Shown: one piece after another, positions 11,894-21,223 of the stretch | How positions within the stretch are numbered: the stretch's first letter is position 1 | How the letters are laid out: the number at the start of each line of letters is the position of its first letter | Notes under the pieces: model-generated | Database searches by the model: none | What the model was told of the DNA's origin: nothing | Seen by the model: only the letters and a program-made list of their open reading frames with translations | Program-made: the position numbers and the translations under genes | NCBI RefSeq assembly: GCF_902769175.1 | Contig: NZ_CACXNW010000041.1 | Coordinates: 1 to 41,157, forward strand | DNA from: an uncultured Methanobrevibacter sp. | GTDB taxonomy: Archaea > Methanobacteriota > Methanobacteria > Methanobacteriales > Methanobacteriaceae | Length of the DNA stretch: 41,157 nucleotides | Reading direction: 5' to 3'

Positions 11894-12714
11894 AAACAGA
11901 AGATAAAATAGACCTATTAGAGCTTGATTGGGAATACATTTGGCAAAAATCAATTAAAAAGGGATTGAAAAAAGAAAAGAACTGGGATAAAATAGCTAAA
12001 GACTATGGAAAATGGCTTGAAAATGATGATTATCCAGAAGTTCTTTTAGAAGAGATGAGAATAACTAAAGATGATACTGTCTTGGATTTAGGGTGTGGAG
12101 AAGGTACAATCACCCGAAAAATAGCTAAAAGAGCAAAATCCGTCACTGGAATTGATAAATCTGAATTAATGATAGAAGAGCTAAATAAAAAGGCCAATGA
12201 AGAAAATATAAGCAATATTAAAACCATTCAAAAGGATATTAAAGACTTAAGCTATGAGGATATTGGAAATTATGACATTGTACTTGCCTCCAGATGCTTA
12301 AATGGAATATACAATATAAAAGAAACTGTTTTGACACTTAATGAAATAGCTAAGAAATATGTTTACATAACTGTTTTTGGATCATCAAGCCATGAATATA
12401 AAAAGGAAAAAGAAAAAATTGCAGGAAAACCATTTAAAGCAGGACCTGATTATAGTGTACTCTTCCTTCTTTTGAAAAGCATTGGAATTGAAGCAAATGT
12501 CCTTCAATTGGAATGTAAAAATCTAAAGGAATACCATGACTTTGATGAAGCAATCCAAAGGTCAATGTGGAAACTTGGAGAGCTTGAAGAAGAAGATAGG
12601 ATTAGATTGGAAAATTATTTTAAAGAACTGTTTGTTAAAAACGAAAGAGGCAACTGGATCAATCCTAAAGATAAAACAGATTTAGTATTAATCTGGTGGA
12701 AAAAAGAGGAATAG
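11890..12714 (+). CDS. Class I SAM-dependent methyltransferase (copy 2)
   Basis: Start: a GTG at 11881 is in frame, but ATG 11890 is preferred because it forms an ATGA overlap with the upstream stop and lies six bases after GGTGG. The product is 274 residues. Motif I is LDLGCGEGTIT (about 65-75), followed by VTGID and an acceptor-side strand YDIVLASRCLNG. It shares the helical cap (LDWEYIWQK, NWDKIAKDYG) and the IWWKKEE tail with the upstream paralogue. Sequence between the core and tail has diverged, so the two copies may act on different substrates or as a heterodimer. The pairing is seen; the function is unknown. Confidence 0.85.
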   Translation: MKTEDKIDLLELDWEYIWQKSIKKGLKKEKNWDKIAKDYGKWLENDDYPEVLLEEMRITKDDTVLDLGCGEGTITRKIAKRAKSVTGIDKSELMIEELNKKANEENISNIKTIQKDIKDLSYEDIGNYDIVLASRCLNGIYNIKETVLTLNEIAKKYVYITVFGSSSHEYKKEKEKIAGKPFKAGPDYSVLFLLLKSIGIEANVLQLECKNLKEYHDFDEAIQRSMWKLGELEEEDRIRLENYFKELFVKNERGNWINPKDKTDLVLIWWKKEE

Positions 12715-12732
12715 CTAAAAAAAACTGTTTTT

Positions 12733-12835
12733 TATGTAGAGTGAAATAAAAAAAGTAAATAAAAAAAGTCTACATTCATATAGAGTAATAAAAAAAGTAA
12801 ATAAAAAAAGTCTACATTCATATAGAGTAAATAAA
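12733..12835. repeat. Two-copy tandem repeat (42 bp) between convergent genes
   Basis: GTCTACATTCATATAGAGTAA occurs at 12768 and 12810 (42-bp period), each preceded by A runs. TATGTAGA at about 12734 is inverted relative to TCTACAT, so a hairpin is also possible. The block lies between the stops of the methyltransferase (plus) and the aldo/keto reductase (minus). Its minus strand is U-rich and could serve termination of the reductase mRNA. Confidence 0.7.
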
Positions 12836-12888
12836 AAAAATTAAAAAAAAAAACTATTTTTAATAATTAAAAAATAAGAAAAAAGGAA

Positions 12889-14058
12889 TTAATGATACTC
12901 TTCATCATGGAAGAAATCAAATACCTTTTCCATCTCTGCAGGAATGTCAATTCCCTGTGGACATTGTATATTGCACTCACCACAGAAAGTACAGCTATCT
13001 GAACGTTCATCCTTATTTACTAACCAGAAATAAGGAGCTGCAGTTTTATCAATATAATCCAAGCTTTTAGCAATGTTGTACTGCTTAAAGCAATGAGGAA
13101 TATCCACTCTATTATGACAAGGCATACAATATCTGCAGCCAGTACAAGGAATTTCCTCCCTTGATTTATAAACTTGAGTAACATCCTTTAGGATTTGCCT
13201 ATCATGTTCGCTCATGGAATCTACATCACAGTTTTCTGCAATGGCAATATTTTGCTTTACCTGATCCATATTGCTCATACCACTGAATACAGAAGTTACA
13301 AGAGGCTTATCCCACAAATATTCAAATGCCCATTCAACAGGAGTTCTTTTCTTATCAGCAGTATCCCAAAGAGCTTGAACTTCATCAGGAATGTTGTTAA
13401 TCAGACTTCCACCTCTGAGAGGTTCCATAATGACATTTCCAAGACCTGCCATTCCGACAAACTCTAAACCTCCAAGACCGCTTTTATAATCCTCATCAAG
13501 ATAGTTCACTTGAGTTAAGATTACATCCCACTTATCATAGGAATCCATAATTGTAAAGAATACATCCAAATCATCGTGGAAAGAGAAACCTACATACTTA
13601 GCTCTTCCATCCTCAAGAATGCTGTCTAAGAATTCTAAAACATCCATGCCATATAATTTATTCCAGAAGTCTATCTTTAAGGAATGCAACATGTAAATGT
13701 CAATATAATCAGTTTGCAACCTTTCCAATTGCAAATCAAGGAACTTATCCATATCTTCCCTTTTATTTACGAGCCATCCAGGCCATTTGGTTTGTATGAC
13801 AACATCATCACGAATGCCTCTATCCGCAAGATATTTGCCTAAAAACGGTTCAGCATTACCTCCCAAGTTTCTGTTTTTACTATGGAATGAATAAGCAGTA
13901 TCAAAATAATTTACTCCATGCTTAATTGAATAATCAAACATTTTAGCAGCTTCAACCTCATCAATATCGTAGAAATGTTCCTTATGAGGTAAACGCATAC
14001 ATCCAAAACCTAAATTAGATACTTCCAAATCTGTTTTACCTAATTTTCTATAAAACAT
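12889..14058 (-). CDS. Aldo/keto reductase-type oxidoreductase with C-terminal 4Fe-4S domain
   Basis: The 389-residue protein joins an aldo/keto reductase barrel to a ferredoxin-like tail, the COG1453 arrangement common in methanogens. The N-terminus has LGKTDLEVSNLGFGCMRLP, then the active-site region with Asp/Tyr (NYFDTAYSFH, about residues 50-60) and a Lys (IQTKWPG, about 90). A later barrel strand reads YVGFSFH. The C-terminal quarter has two Cys clusters, CTGCRYCMPCxxxVDIPHC near 307-326 and CTFCGECNIQCPQG near 358-371, fitting two 4Fe-4S clusters. It probably moves electrons between a small carbonyl or unknown substrate and Fe-S carriers; the true substrate is unknown. GGTGA lies five bases before the ATG. 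It is monocistronic in appearance. Confidence 0.9.
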   Translation of the reverse strand: MFYRKLGKTDLEVSNLGFGCMRLPHKEHFYDIDEVEAAKMFDYSIKHGVNYFDTAYSFHSKNRNLGGNAEPFLGKYLADRGIRDDVVIQTKWPGWLVNKREDMDKFLDLQLERLQTDYIDIYMLHSLKIDFWNKLYGMDVLEFLDSILEDGRAKYVGFSFHDDLDVFFTIMDSYDKWDVILTQVNYLDEDYKSGLGGLEFVGMAGLGNVIMEPLRGGSLINNIPDEVQALWDTADKKRTPVEWAFEYLWDKPLVTSVFSGMSNMDQVKQNIAIAENCDVDSMSEHDRQILKDVTQVYKSREEIPCTGCRYCMPCHNRVDIPHCFKQYNIAKSLDYIDKTAAPYFWLVNKDERSDSCTFCGECNIQCPQGIDIPAEMEKVFDFFHDEEYH

Positions 14059-14274
14059 TGTGTCACCTAAAAATCACTTTAATTATATCATATTATGTTT
14101 ATTGAAATATATAAAAATAGCTAAAGTTCTTTTAGAAAAGAATAAACAATTAATAAATTAAAAGAAAATAAACTAAAATTAAAAAAATAATGCTAAAAAT
14201 TATTAAAAAGAGTAAAAAATTAAGAATAAAACTAAAAAACAAATAAAAAAAAGGGTAATTTGTTAAAAAGAAGA
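14059..14274. other. AT-rich gap upstream of the reductase
   Basis: About 216 bases with TATA-like sequence near 14080-14115 on the reductase side; a promoter is probable but not precisely placed. No gene seen. Confidence 0.35.
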
Positions 14275-14675
14275 TTAAACATCCTCATGATTAAAGAATA
14301 AATATAGATTGGAATCAACTTTTCTTAATCTATCTTTAGATTCAACCAATAAGTCAACTCTTTCTTCATCACTAAATATTTTCCATCATAGATTAATGGA
14401 ATATCTGCTAAATCTCCTAAAAAAAGGATTTTAACTTGGTCTTTACTTAAAATGGATGAAAATCTTATTAGCTTATTAAAATGCTGTGATTCAAATTCCA
14501 AATCCTTTGAATCTAAAATTTCCTGAAATTTAATCATTTCTTCATTATAAATTGGAACTAATTTAACTGCAACATTATAATGCCACTCTTGATCCCAAGG
14601 ATGCAATTCCTTTAGCTTTTCAATTAGGAAAATAGTGGAATCCTCTAAATTTTCTCCAAAATCATTAAAATCCAT
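14275..14675 (-). pseudogene. Hypothetical small protein, frameshifted near its 3' end
   Basis: The open frame from ATG 14675 reads 116 residues and ends at 14325, but the last 17 residues are out of register. Adding one base in the A run at 14374-14376 restores a 133-residue protein ending EERVDLLVES, then VDSNLYLFFNHEDV and TAA at 14275-14277. The restored tail has normal amino acid composition, so the longer frame is real. The protein is acidic, soluble and helical, with no motif I recognise. It starts 12 bases after the zinc-ribbon gene's stop codon, suggesting one operon. The disruption may be a sequence error. Confidence 0.65.
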
Positions 14676-14687
14676 TTTATCCCTAAA

Positions 14688-14936
14688 TTATCCAATAGAC
14701 ATGATAATAATTATTATTAATAGAATCAAGATCACTCCACAGCATAGAGAACCTAATCCTCCCCCATTGTTATTATTTGTATAGGTAGGGCTGGAATTAG
14801 TTGTGCTTGAAGAAGAAGAGCTTCCTCCTCTTAAGCTGTTTCCTAAATTAGGAGCTATTAGTCTTGCGCCGCAATTACCACAGTATATTGCAACGTCTCT
14901 ATTTTCATGACCACAATTTGAACATATCTTTGACAT
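14688..14936 (-). CDS. Zinc-ribbon protein with C-terminal membrane anchor
   Basis: The 82-residue protein starts with a double CxxC zinc ribbon (CSNCGHENRDVAIYCGNCG, residues 5-23). A flexible Ser/Thr/Asn/Gly linker (about 36-62) follows, and then one hydrophobic helix, CCGVILILLIIIIIMSIG, that ends the protein. This is a tail-anchored layout with the zinc ribbon probably in the cytoplasm. Such small zinc-ribbon proteins are common in methanogens and mostly uncharacterised. A strong GGGGG ribosome binding site lies about four bases before the ATG. The frameshifted hypothetical gene follows 12 bases downstream. Confidence 0.85.
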   Translation of the reverse strand: MSKICSNCGHENRDVAIYCGNCGARLIAPNLGNSLRGGSSSSSSTTNSSPTYTNNNNGGGLGSLCCGVILILLIIIIIMSIG

Positions 14937-14990
14937 TTACCCCCTTTTAAACCTAAAACAATTTAAATGAAAAAATTGAAAATGCTTGAC

Positions 14991-15908
14991 TTAAGCATTT
15001 TCAGTCATTATTGGAACTACCTGTTTCTTACGGGAAACAACACCTTCCAATAATACGGTATTGTCTTCTAATTTAACGCCATAAGCCTTTTCTACAAGTG
15101 CAGCATCTTTACCAAGAGCAATGACTTGAGAATTGCTGTTTACAATGTCAGTAATTAAAAGCATGAATAAATCCAACTCTTCATCTTCAATGATTTTTTC
15201 CATTCCAGATTCCAAATCATCTTTCATTTTCATCACTTCAGAGATATCTGCAGTGTTTACTTGATTTACAATGGATTTTACATCTTTAAAGTCAATTTGT
15301 TTAGCATCTAAGCTTAATATTTCAGGAATGGTGAAGCTGGATAAGTCAGTACCTGCCTTTAACATCTCTAAACCATAGCTTTCATAATCAATTTCAGCAA
15401 GCTCAGCAAGTTCTTCAACAGCTTTCTTATCATCTTCAGTGGTTGTTGGAGATTTTAAAAGTAAAGTATCTGATATGATTGCAGATAACATTAATGAAGC
15501 AATGGATTTATCTGGAGTAAAACCATTTTCCTTATATAACTTTAACAATACAGTTTCAGTACATCCAACAGGTTCAGTTCTGACAAATAAAGGATATGAA
15601 GTTTCAAAAGCTATCTTATGATGATCAACAACTTTTAAAATTGTTGCATTTTCTATATTGTCTGCAGATTCGCTTGGACTGTTGTGGTCTACAAGAATTA
15701 CTTCTGCATCATCTTCTACTTTTTCAATTAATTCTGGAGCTTCAATATCAAAATGATTTAAGACAAACTCTGTTTCTTTGTTGAGAGCTCCTAATCTACA
15801 TGCAACTACATCATTACCTAATTTGGTTTCTAAATCAGCCATTACAAGACTTGAAGTTATTGAGTCAGTATCCGGACTTTTATGACCAAAAATATAAACT
15901 TTACTCAT
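14991..15908 (-). CDS. ppaC: Manganese-dependent (family II) inorganic pyrophosphatase
   Basis: The enzyme hydrolyses pyrophosphate to two phosphates and so pulls biosynthetic reactions forward in the cytoplasm. The 305-residue length and motifs fit family II (DHH superfamily): GHKSPDTDS with His9, Asp13 and Asp15; VDHNSPSE with Asp74 and His75; VDHHK with Asp95, His96 and His97; and the C-terminal substrate-binding SRKKQ at 292-296. No CBS or DRTGG regulatory insert is present, so it is the short, unregulated form. The start codon is ATG 15908 after a GGTGA-like site. An imperfect palindrome with a TATA-like centre lies 60-100 bases upstream (15967-16007). Confidence 0.95.
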   Translation of the reverse strand: MSKVYIFGHKSPDTDSITSSLVMADLETKLGNDVVACRLGALNKETEFVLNHFDIEAPELIEKVEDDAEVILVDHNSPSESADNIENATILKVVDHHKIAFETSYPLFVRTEPVGCTETVLLKLYKENGFTPDKSIASLMLSAIISDTLLLKSPTTTEDDKKAVEELAELAEIDYESYGLEMLKAGTDLSSFTIPEILSLDAKQIDFKDVKSIVNQVNTADISEVMKMKDDLESGMEKIIEDEELDLFMLLITDIVNSNSQVIALGKDAALVEKAYGVKLEDNTVLLEGVVSRKKQVVPIMTENA

Positions 15909-15966
15909 TTTTTCACCTAATAAATTGATAAATAAATAATATTAAAAAAAGATTGAATTATATTTT

Positions 15967-16007
15967 AGTTTAGAAACTTAGATTATAAAAATCTAAGCAT
16001 CTAAACT
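15967..16007. promoter_or_regulatory. Two-tier palindrome around a TATA-like core upstream of ppaC
   Basis: AGTTTAGA (15967-15974) pairs with TCTAAACT (16000-16007), and inside it CTTAGAT (15977-15983) pairs with ATCTAAG (15991-15997). The 7-base centre is TATAAAA. Fifteen base pairs with only two 2-base interruptions is unlikely by chance even in AT-rich DNA. The position suits the TATA box of ppaC on the minus strand, or of the small plus-strand frame at 16063. It could be a repressor operator or a 5' UTR hairpin. Confidence 0.45.
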
Positions 16008-16062
16008 TGAATTAATAACTATACCAAAAAAGAAAACTAGAAACTAATGTAAAGGGGGTGAT

Positions 16063-16170
16063 ATGTTAAAAGAATATTCTAAAAGTATAGTTAAAAATTC
16101 TATGATTATATATATAGAATCAAGACATATAAATACTTTGCTATCATTAACAAGCAATGATAAAAATTAA
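16063..16170 (+). CDS. Possible 35-residue small protein with strong ribosome binding site
   Basis: ATG 16063 is preceded by AAAGGGGGTGAT, one of the best Shine-Dalgarno matches in the window. The frame closes at TAA 16168-16170 and is followed by a T run. The peptide is basic and partly hydrophobic (begins MLKEYSKSIVKNSM). I do not recognise it. It is divergent from ppaC and shares the palindromic promoter region. The strength of the site is the main support; composition is not diagnostic. Confidence 0.35.
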   Translation: MLKEYSKSIVKNSMIIYIESRHINTLLSLTSNDKN

Positions 16171-16750
16171 AATTTTTTTATAACCATTGAAAAAGAAATA
16201 AAATAAATTTTAAGTACTTTGAAATAGCATAAACTAAAAAAATAGAATATTTATTACTCAACAATTGAAATAATAATTAACAATGAATAAAATGCAAAAT
16301 AAAGTCTTAAAAATAGATTTAAGAATATTTAAAAATTTTATAATAAAACAATGTTATAAAAATAAACTGTTTAATGAAAATCTGTAAATCATTATTAAAC
16401 TGTTTAAATGAATTTTAAAAACAATAAGAGAATGAACAAATAATTAAAATCAGGACTAGAAATAAATTTTTAAAAAAAATAAGCAAAAAAACAAAGAATT
16501 AAAATCAAGAAATATAATCCAAATATTTGAAAATATCCAGAAAATATATCTTTGATTTAAAATTCGAAGTTTTAAGTATTTTCCTATAAAGAACATCTTA
16601 ACTTCCAATGAAATGATCATCATTAGATGAATGCTTTTCACCAAAAGCCAATGTTCCTTGATAATAATATGAATATATTAATATAAACAACTAATCCGAG
16701 AGCATTTGAAAAGAAATAATTTAGAAAAAAATAAAAAAAATGAAAATGCC
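16171..16750. other. AT-rich region with possible gene relics
   Basis: No intact gene. On the minus strand at about 16545-16680 one frame reads protein-like sequence (TLAFGEKHSSNDDHFIGS before a stop), and a second frame at about 16650-16715 reads a hydrophobic stretch (NALGLVVYINIFILL). They look like the decayed ends of one or two unidentified genes. Evidence is compositional only. Confidence 0.25.
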
Positions 16751-16915
<165 letters not shown>

Positions 16916-16963
16916 AAGATCTTGATTCTTTAACTTATAACATAAGTATTGCAATACAATCAA

Positions 16964-18309
16964 TCAAACTACATTTAAATCTTCCTTATCCTTTGATTCA
17001 AAATGCCAGAGGAGTAAGAACAATATAATTAAATTTAATATCGCTTGCAAGACTTCATTAAATGCAATAGCAATTATTATGGAGAAACCAAAAAGGAAGG
17101 TAAGGCCTTATTGATAGAATCATATATACTTCAAGAGCCATTTTTAAAAGTGTTAGTACAAGGGAATAATAACTTTTACCAAATCCATCCAACATTTTAG
17201 AGGATATGATAGATATAGGAATACTTAAAAGTATGAATACTCCAAGACAGTAATGACAAAAACTGAAGGTTCCATATCCAGAATGCTGAAAGCATTATAG
17301 ATAAAATCCCTCATATAAATAAAGATGATTGAAATTACAATTGAGGTTAAAAGTGATATCTTAAGCACATATTTATACATCTGCTTTAACTTTCCAACTT
17401 CCTTCGCACCGAACAAGTGACCTGTAACACTCATTAACCCTCTACCGTATCCTTTTACTGGAGCTATAAGCAAATCTTTTATTTTAATTGATGTTGCATA
17501 AAGGACGATACCCTTTGTACCTAACTCCTCAATCAATATTCCATTTAGGAACACTGCGTAAAGACACCATAATGCATTGTCAAAGAAATTAGGAATAGCG
17601 ACTTTTAAGATTTCATAATATATTTTAGGACTGTTTTTAAAATATTTTAAGCTTAATGGAACCTTAGTCCTTTGGGAATAGTACCAATAAAACGTTACTA
17701 TGACAGATATTAAGGTAGCGAGAATGGTAGCAACTGCTGCACCGAAAACACCCATGCCAAATGTAAAAATGAAAATAGGATCCAAAACTAAATTTAGGAT
17801 ATTTGCTCCAATCATTACAAATTTAGGTGTTTTTGAGTCCCCTTCCGCTTGTAGTGTCTCAGCAAAATAATTCTCTAATAACAACACGACAGAACAGGCC
17901 AATAAGGGCATAATATATAAAACTACCAAATCTAAGGATTCCCTTATTTTCATCAAAACGAAAATTTCATTTAAAAAGAATATGCTTATCAAACATATAA
18001 CCCATATAATGCCGATAACAACTAATCCATGTATTATTGAGTTGTATGAACCTTCATAATCACCAAACCCAATAAACCGGGACATTATAGAATTAGTTCC
18101 CTGACCTATAGAATCCCAAATGAACAAATCAAGACAAATAAGGGAGCAGTTACACTTACAGCATAAAATCCTTGAGCAGATAGCTTTGAAACCCAAAACA
18201 TATCAACTAAACCGTAAAGTGCATCAAAAATCATAAAACCTAAAATTGGAATTGTCAATTTCCAAAAGGATTTTTTAGGAGAGCTAACTAAATCAATTTT
18301 ATCATACAT
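16964..18309 (-). pseudogene. MATE-family multidrug/Na+ antiporter, three frameshifts
   Basis: Reading across three frames gives a MATE-type transporter of about 448 residues, the usual family length. It runs from ATG 18309 (KSFWKLTIPILGFMIFDALY) to TGA 16964. Landmarks include VDMFWVSKLSAQGFYAVSV in the first helices, GQGTNSIMSRFIG and AEGDSKTPKFVMIGANILN, which match MATE loop motifs. Breaks are at 18115-18117 (GGG in the gene, probably GGGG originally), about 17241 (one base lost) and about 17108 (one base gained or two lost). Twelve membrane helices would be expected. MATE proteins export drugs or toxins using Na+ or H+. Three breaks suggest a true pseudogene, though sequence error is possible. 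Confidence 0.8.
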
Positions 18310-18528
18310 AGACTTAATTATATATAGATATTTTATAAATAACTTTTGTTAAATTTTTGATAATATTCAATGTTTTGCTTTTTTTATCAAAATTACTGTA
18401 ATATATTCAAAAATTAATTATTTTAGTTTGAATGTTTTGATTGGATTTCTTGAAAAAAAGATAAAAGATTAAAGAAATTAAAAAAGGATATTCAAACATG
18501 TCTAATAGCTTAAAGAAACCAAAAAAAA
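18310..18528. other. AT-rich gap between MATE relic and hsdM-like gene
   Basis: About 220 bases, no gene seen. It probably carries the MATE promoter and the terminator of the modification operon. Confidence 0.35.
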
Positions 18529-20451
18529 CTATTCAAACAAATTATCTTCAATATCCAATTCCCTGCAAACTTTTTTAATTTCTGAAGTAACTTCCTTAAT
18601 TTCCTCTATTTTTGATTGATGCTCTTTTATTAATTCATCAGCATTTATTTTTTTAGGTTCAGGATAAGTGTCTACATAACGAGGAATGTTTAAATTAAAA
18701 TCATTCTTTTCAATATCCTCAATACTTGCCCTATAGGAATAAATTTCATCCTTTTCAGCTGTAAGGGAATGCTTATCCACTTCCACCCTATTTTTGTAAA
18801 TATCAACTATTATATCAATATCCTCTTCCCTGAAATTGTTGATTAGCTTAAAATAATTGAATTTGCGGGAAGCATCAATGAATAAAACATCATCATATAT
18901 CCTATTTTTCTTAAATATCATTAGACAGGTAGGAATATTGGTACTATAAAACATGTTTGCTGGAAGGCCAATGACAGCATCCAAATAATTGTTTTTGATG
19001 ATTTGCTTCCTAATAGCTCCTTCAGCAGCAGATCTGAATAAAACACCATGAGGAACAACAACAATCATGATTCCATCATCATCCAAATGATATAGCATAT
19101 GCTGAATGAAAGCGTAATCCGCTTTTGTGCGAGGAGCAATCATTTTATAATCCATAAATCTTACATCATCAAGATATGCCTTATCATCAGTCCATTTGGA
19201 ATTGAATGGGATTTCACTTACAACTGCATCAAATGTGTAATTCAAGTGTTGAGGCTGTTCCAAAGTATCTCCCTGCTTAATGTCAAAATCATTATAATGA
19301 ATGTTGTGGAGAATCATATTTTCCCTTGCAATATTATAGAATGATGCATTAATCTCTTGACCACAAATGAAATTGCAGGTTAACTCTTTGTAAACTTCTA
19401 TAAGCAATGAAGCGGAACCACAACAAGGATCATAAACAGAAAATATATGATCTTTTTGAGAAGCTATCAACCTTGCAATTAATCTTGAAACATCCTTAGG
19501 AGTATAATAATCAAGAGAATTAGATGAATTCAGTGAAAATTCGCTTAATAAATATTCAAATCCATTTCCAATAATATCATCAATGTACTCTTCATAATCT
19601 GGGTCTTCATCCTCAAAATCATTTCCATAATCATCATAAAAATCTCTATCAATATCAGCATCAACCTTAGGTTCAATAATTAAGCTCTTTTCAAACATTA
19701 AGGCGTCTGCTTCAACACTTAAGCTCTTTTTAGCCCTTAAGTATTCTGCTTCAATACTATTGAGCTCTCTTAATTGATTAAACTCAGCATCCATATTACT
19801 CTTTCTGAAATGGTGAGGAGGCAAATTAGACTTGTTGGCTAAACGAGACCTTTTTAAATCATAGCTATGATGAGGAGTTTTAGCATATTTGCTGTTTTCA
19901 ATAGCAGACCGATGAAGAAGAGTATTATTCAGATTAGGCTTGCTTAAATCAAAATGAACTGAAGAAAGAGCATCCAATATATTAAAAACAACTCTATTCT
20001 TATCCTCTAAGGTTTTTCCTAATTGAGATGCATTCAAGTCCACTCCTTCAAATAAATTTAAGAAATCCTCTTCACTAGCCCTTCCACGAGAGGACTCACT
20101 GATTTCATTGAAGGCCTTTTCCAATTCCTCAATAATGATATTTCCATAATTTTTAGAAGAGACAACATTTCTAAATAAAAGGTCTGGCTTTAAAAAGTAT
20201 CCTAAATCCCTTATTGAATTTTCCATTAAGTTATTTTTATAAATATCCTCATTATAGGCATCTTCAAAATCAATATAATCCCATTTTATTTTTTTATTAA
20301 CGTATGCCTCTACTTTTTCAGACAAATACTTGTAAGAGATAAAACCTAAAAAATACTTTTGAAATTCGTCATCAGTTAAAAAACCGATTTTCTTTTCCCT
20401 CTTTAAATCCTCATAAATAGACCATAATTGGCGCCCTAAAAAATTTGCCAT
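18529..20451 (-). CDS. hsdM: HsdM-like type I DNA methyltransferase subunit with altered motif IV
   Basis: The 640-residue protein has an HsdM N-terminal helical domain (FLGRQLWSIYEDLKREKK, then LTDDEFQKYFLGFISYKYLS). An unusual insert of about 100 residues follows (about 200-300), ending in a very acidic stretch. The N6-adenine methyltransferase domain has YYTPKDVSRLI, motif I DPCCGSASLL and an EINASFYNIARENMILH strand. HsdM normally has (N/D)PP(Y/F) at motif IV; here the same place reads VVSEIPFNSKW, so the catalytic Asn is Glu and the first Pro is Ile. The enzyme may be inactive or altered. The C-terminal part (PHGVLFRSAAEGAIRKQI, then FNLNIPRYVDTY) is typical. It follows the hsdS-like gene by 35 bases; no hsdR is nearby. 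Confidence 0.85.
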   Translation of the reverse strand: MANFLGRQLWSIYEDLKREKKIGFLTDDEFQKYFLGFISYKYLSEKVEAYVNKKIKWDYIDFEDAYNEDIYKNNLMENSIRDLGYFLKPDLLFRNVVSSKNYGNIIIEELEKAFNEISESSRGRASEEDFLNLFEGVDLNASQLGKTLEDKNRVVFNILDALSSVHFDLSKPNLNNTLLHRSAIENSKYAKTPHHSYDLKRSRLANKSNLPPHHFRKSNMDAEFNQLRELNSIEAEYLRAKKSLSVEADALMFEKSLIIEPKVDADIDRDFYDDYGNDFEDEDPDYEEYIDDIIGNGFEYLLSEFSLNSSNSLDYYTPKDVSRLIARLIASQKDHIFSVYDPCCGSASLLIEVYKELTCNFICGQEINASFYNIARENMILHNIHYNDFDIKQGDTLEQPQHLNYTFDAVVSEIPFNSKWTDDKAYLDDVRFMDYKMIAPRTKADYAFIQHMLYHLDDDGIMIVVVPHGVLFRSAAEGAIRKQIIKNNYLDAVIGLPANMFYSTNIPTCLMIFKKNRIYDDVLFIDASRKFNYFKLINNFREEDIDIIVDIYKNRVEVDKHSLTAEKDEIYSYRASIEDIEKNDFNLNIPRYVDTYPEPKKINADELIKEHQSKIEEIKEVTSEIKKVCRELDIEDNLFE

Positions 20452-20486
20452 ATCATAACCCCAATAATTTTATAAAAATAATATAA

Positions 20487-21044
20487 TTAAGTCAGTTCGT
20501 CTAATAGATTTTTCATAATCATCTTTTCATTCTGTCTTTCTATATCCACTAATTCCAAGTTTAAATTAATGCGCTTATCCATTAAATTAAATAATTTGCC
20601 ATATTTCCTTTGAGTTTCATAATCAGGAACAGGCAATCTGATTTCCTTTAGGTGAGTGGTTTTTAAAATCTTTAATGTGGTTCCTTCCTGAATCTTATGC
20701 AATTCCTTTGGGAAAATATCACTTTTTAAAAGATGGAATATGAAATCAACATCAAATCCTTCCTTGACTCTTACAACTGCATAATACATTGGAATGAGTA
20801 TTTCCTCTACTTCAAGCTTGCTGACAGTAGATCCTGCAAGCAAAATAACAATATCATTTTTTCTAGAGTAGAATTTAGGATTTATATCATCAGAAACATT
20901 TACCTTATCCGTATCAATTTTAGAACTGTCTTCATATATCTTTTTAAGCATTACCTTTTCTTCCAAATGTCCTTTTTGATAACGTTTAACTCTGATTCCA
21001 GTAAAGATTTCTGCAATGTCGCCAAACTTATATTCTTTTATCAT
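20487..21044 (-). CDS. hsdS: Half-length HsdS-like specificity subunit
   Basis: At 185 residues this is about half of a usual HsdS. It holds one target recognition domain (about 1-140: YKFGDIAEIFTGIRVKRYQKG, then LKILKTTHLKEIRLPVPDYE at its end) and one central coiled-coil repeat (about 145-180, NLMDKRINLNLELVDIERQ). Two copies, or dimerisation, would be needed to build a two-part recognition site. There is no sign of a cut second half downstream, so it may be a natural half-subunit. GGTGAG precedes ATG 21044. It is the first gene of an S-M pair without a restriction subunit. Confidence 0.8.
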   Translation of the reverse strand: MIKEYKFGDIAEIFTGIRVKRYQKGHLEEKVMLKKIYEDSSKIDTDKVNVSDDINPKFYSRKNDIVILLAGSTVSKLEVEEILIPMYYAVVRVKEGFDVDFIFHLLKSDIFPKELHKIQEGTTLKILKTTHLKEIRLPVPDYETQRKYGKLFNLMDKRINLNLELVDIERQNEKMIMKNLLDELT

Positions 21045-21223
21045 ATACTCACCGCAATATTAAAAATTAAAAATCAATGATTAATTTCCTTCTAAAATAT
21101 ATTTTGTAATTACTTGTTCTTAAACTTAAGGGCATAATTTATAAAAATTTTAAAAAAATAGGATAAAAACAGCAGGATCATTTAAACAATGAAAATGAAA
21201 AAGAAGAATTAGAGATGAAAAAG

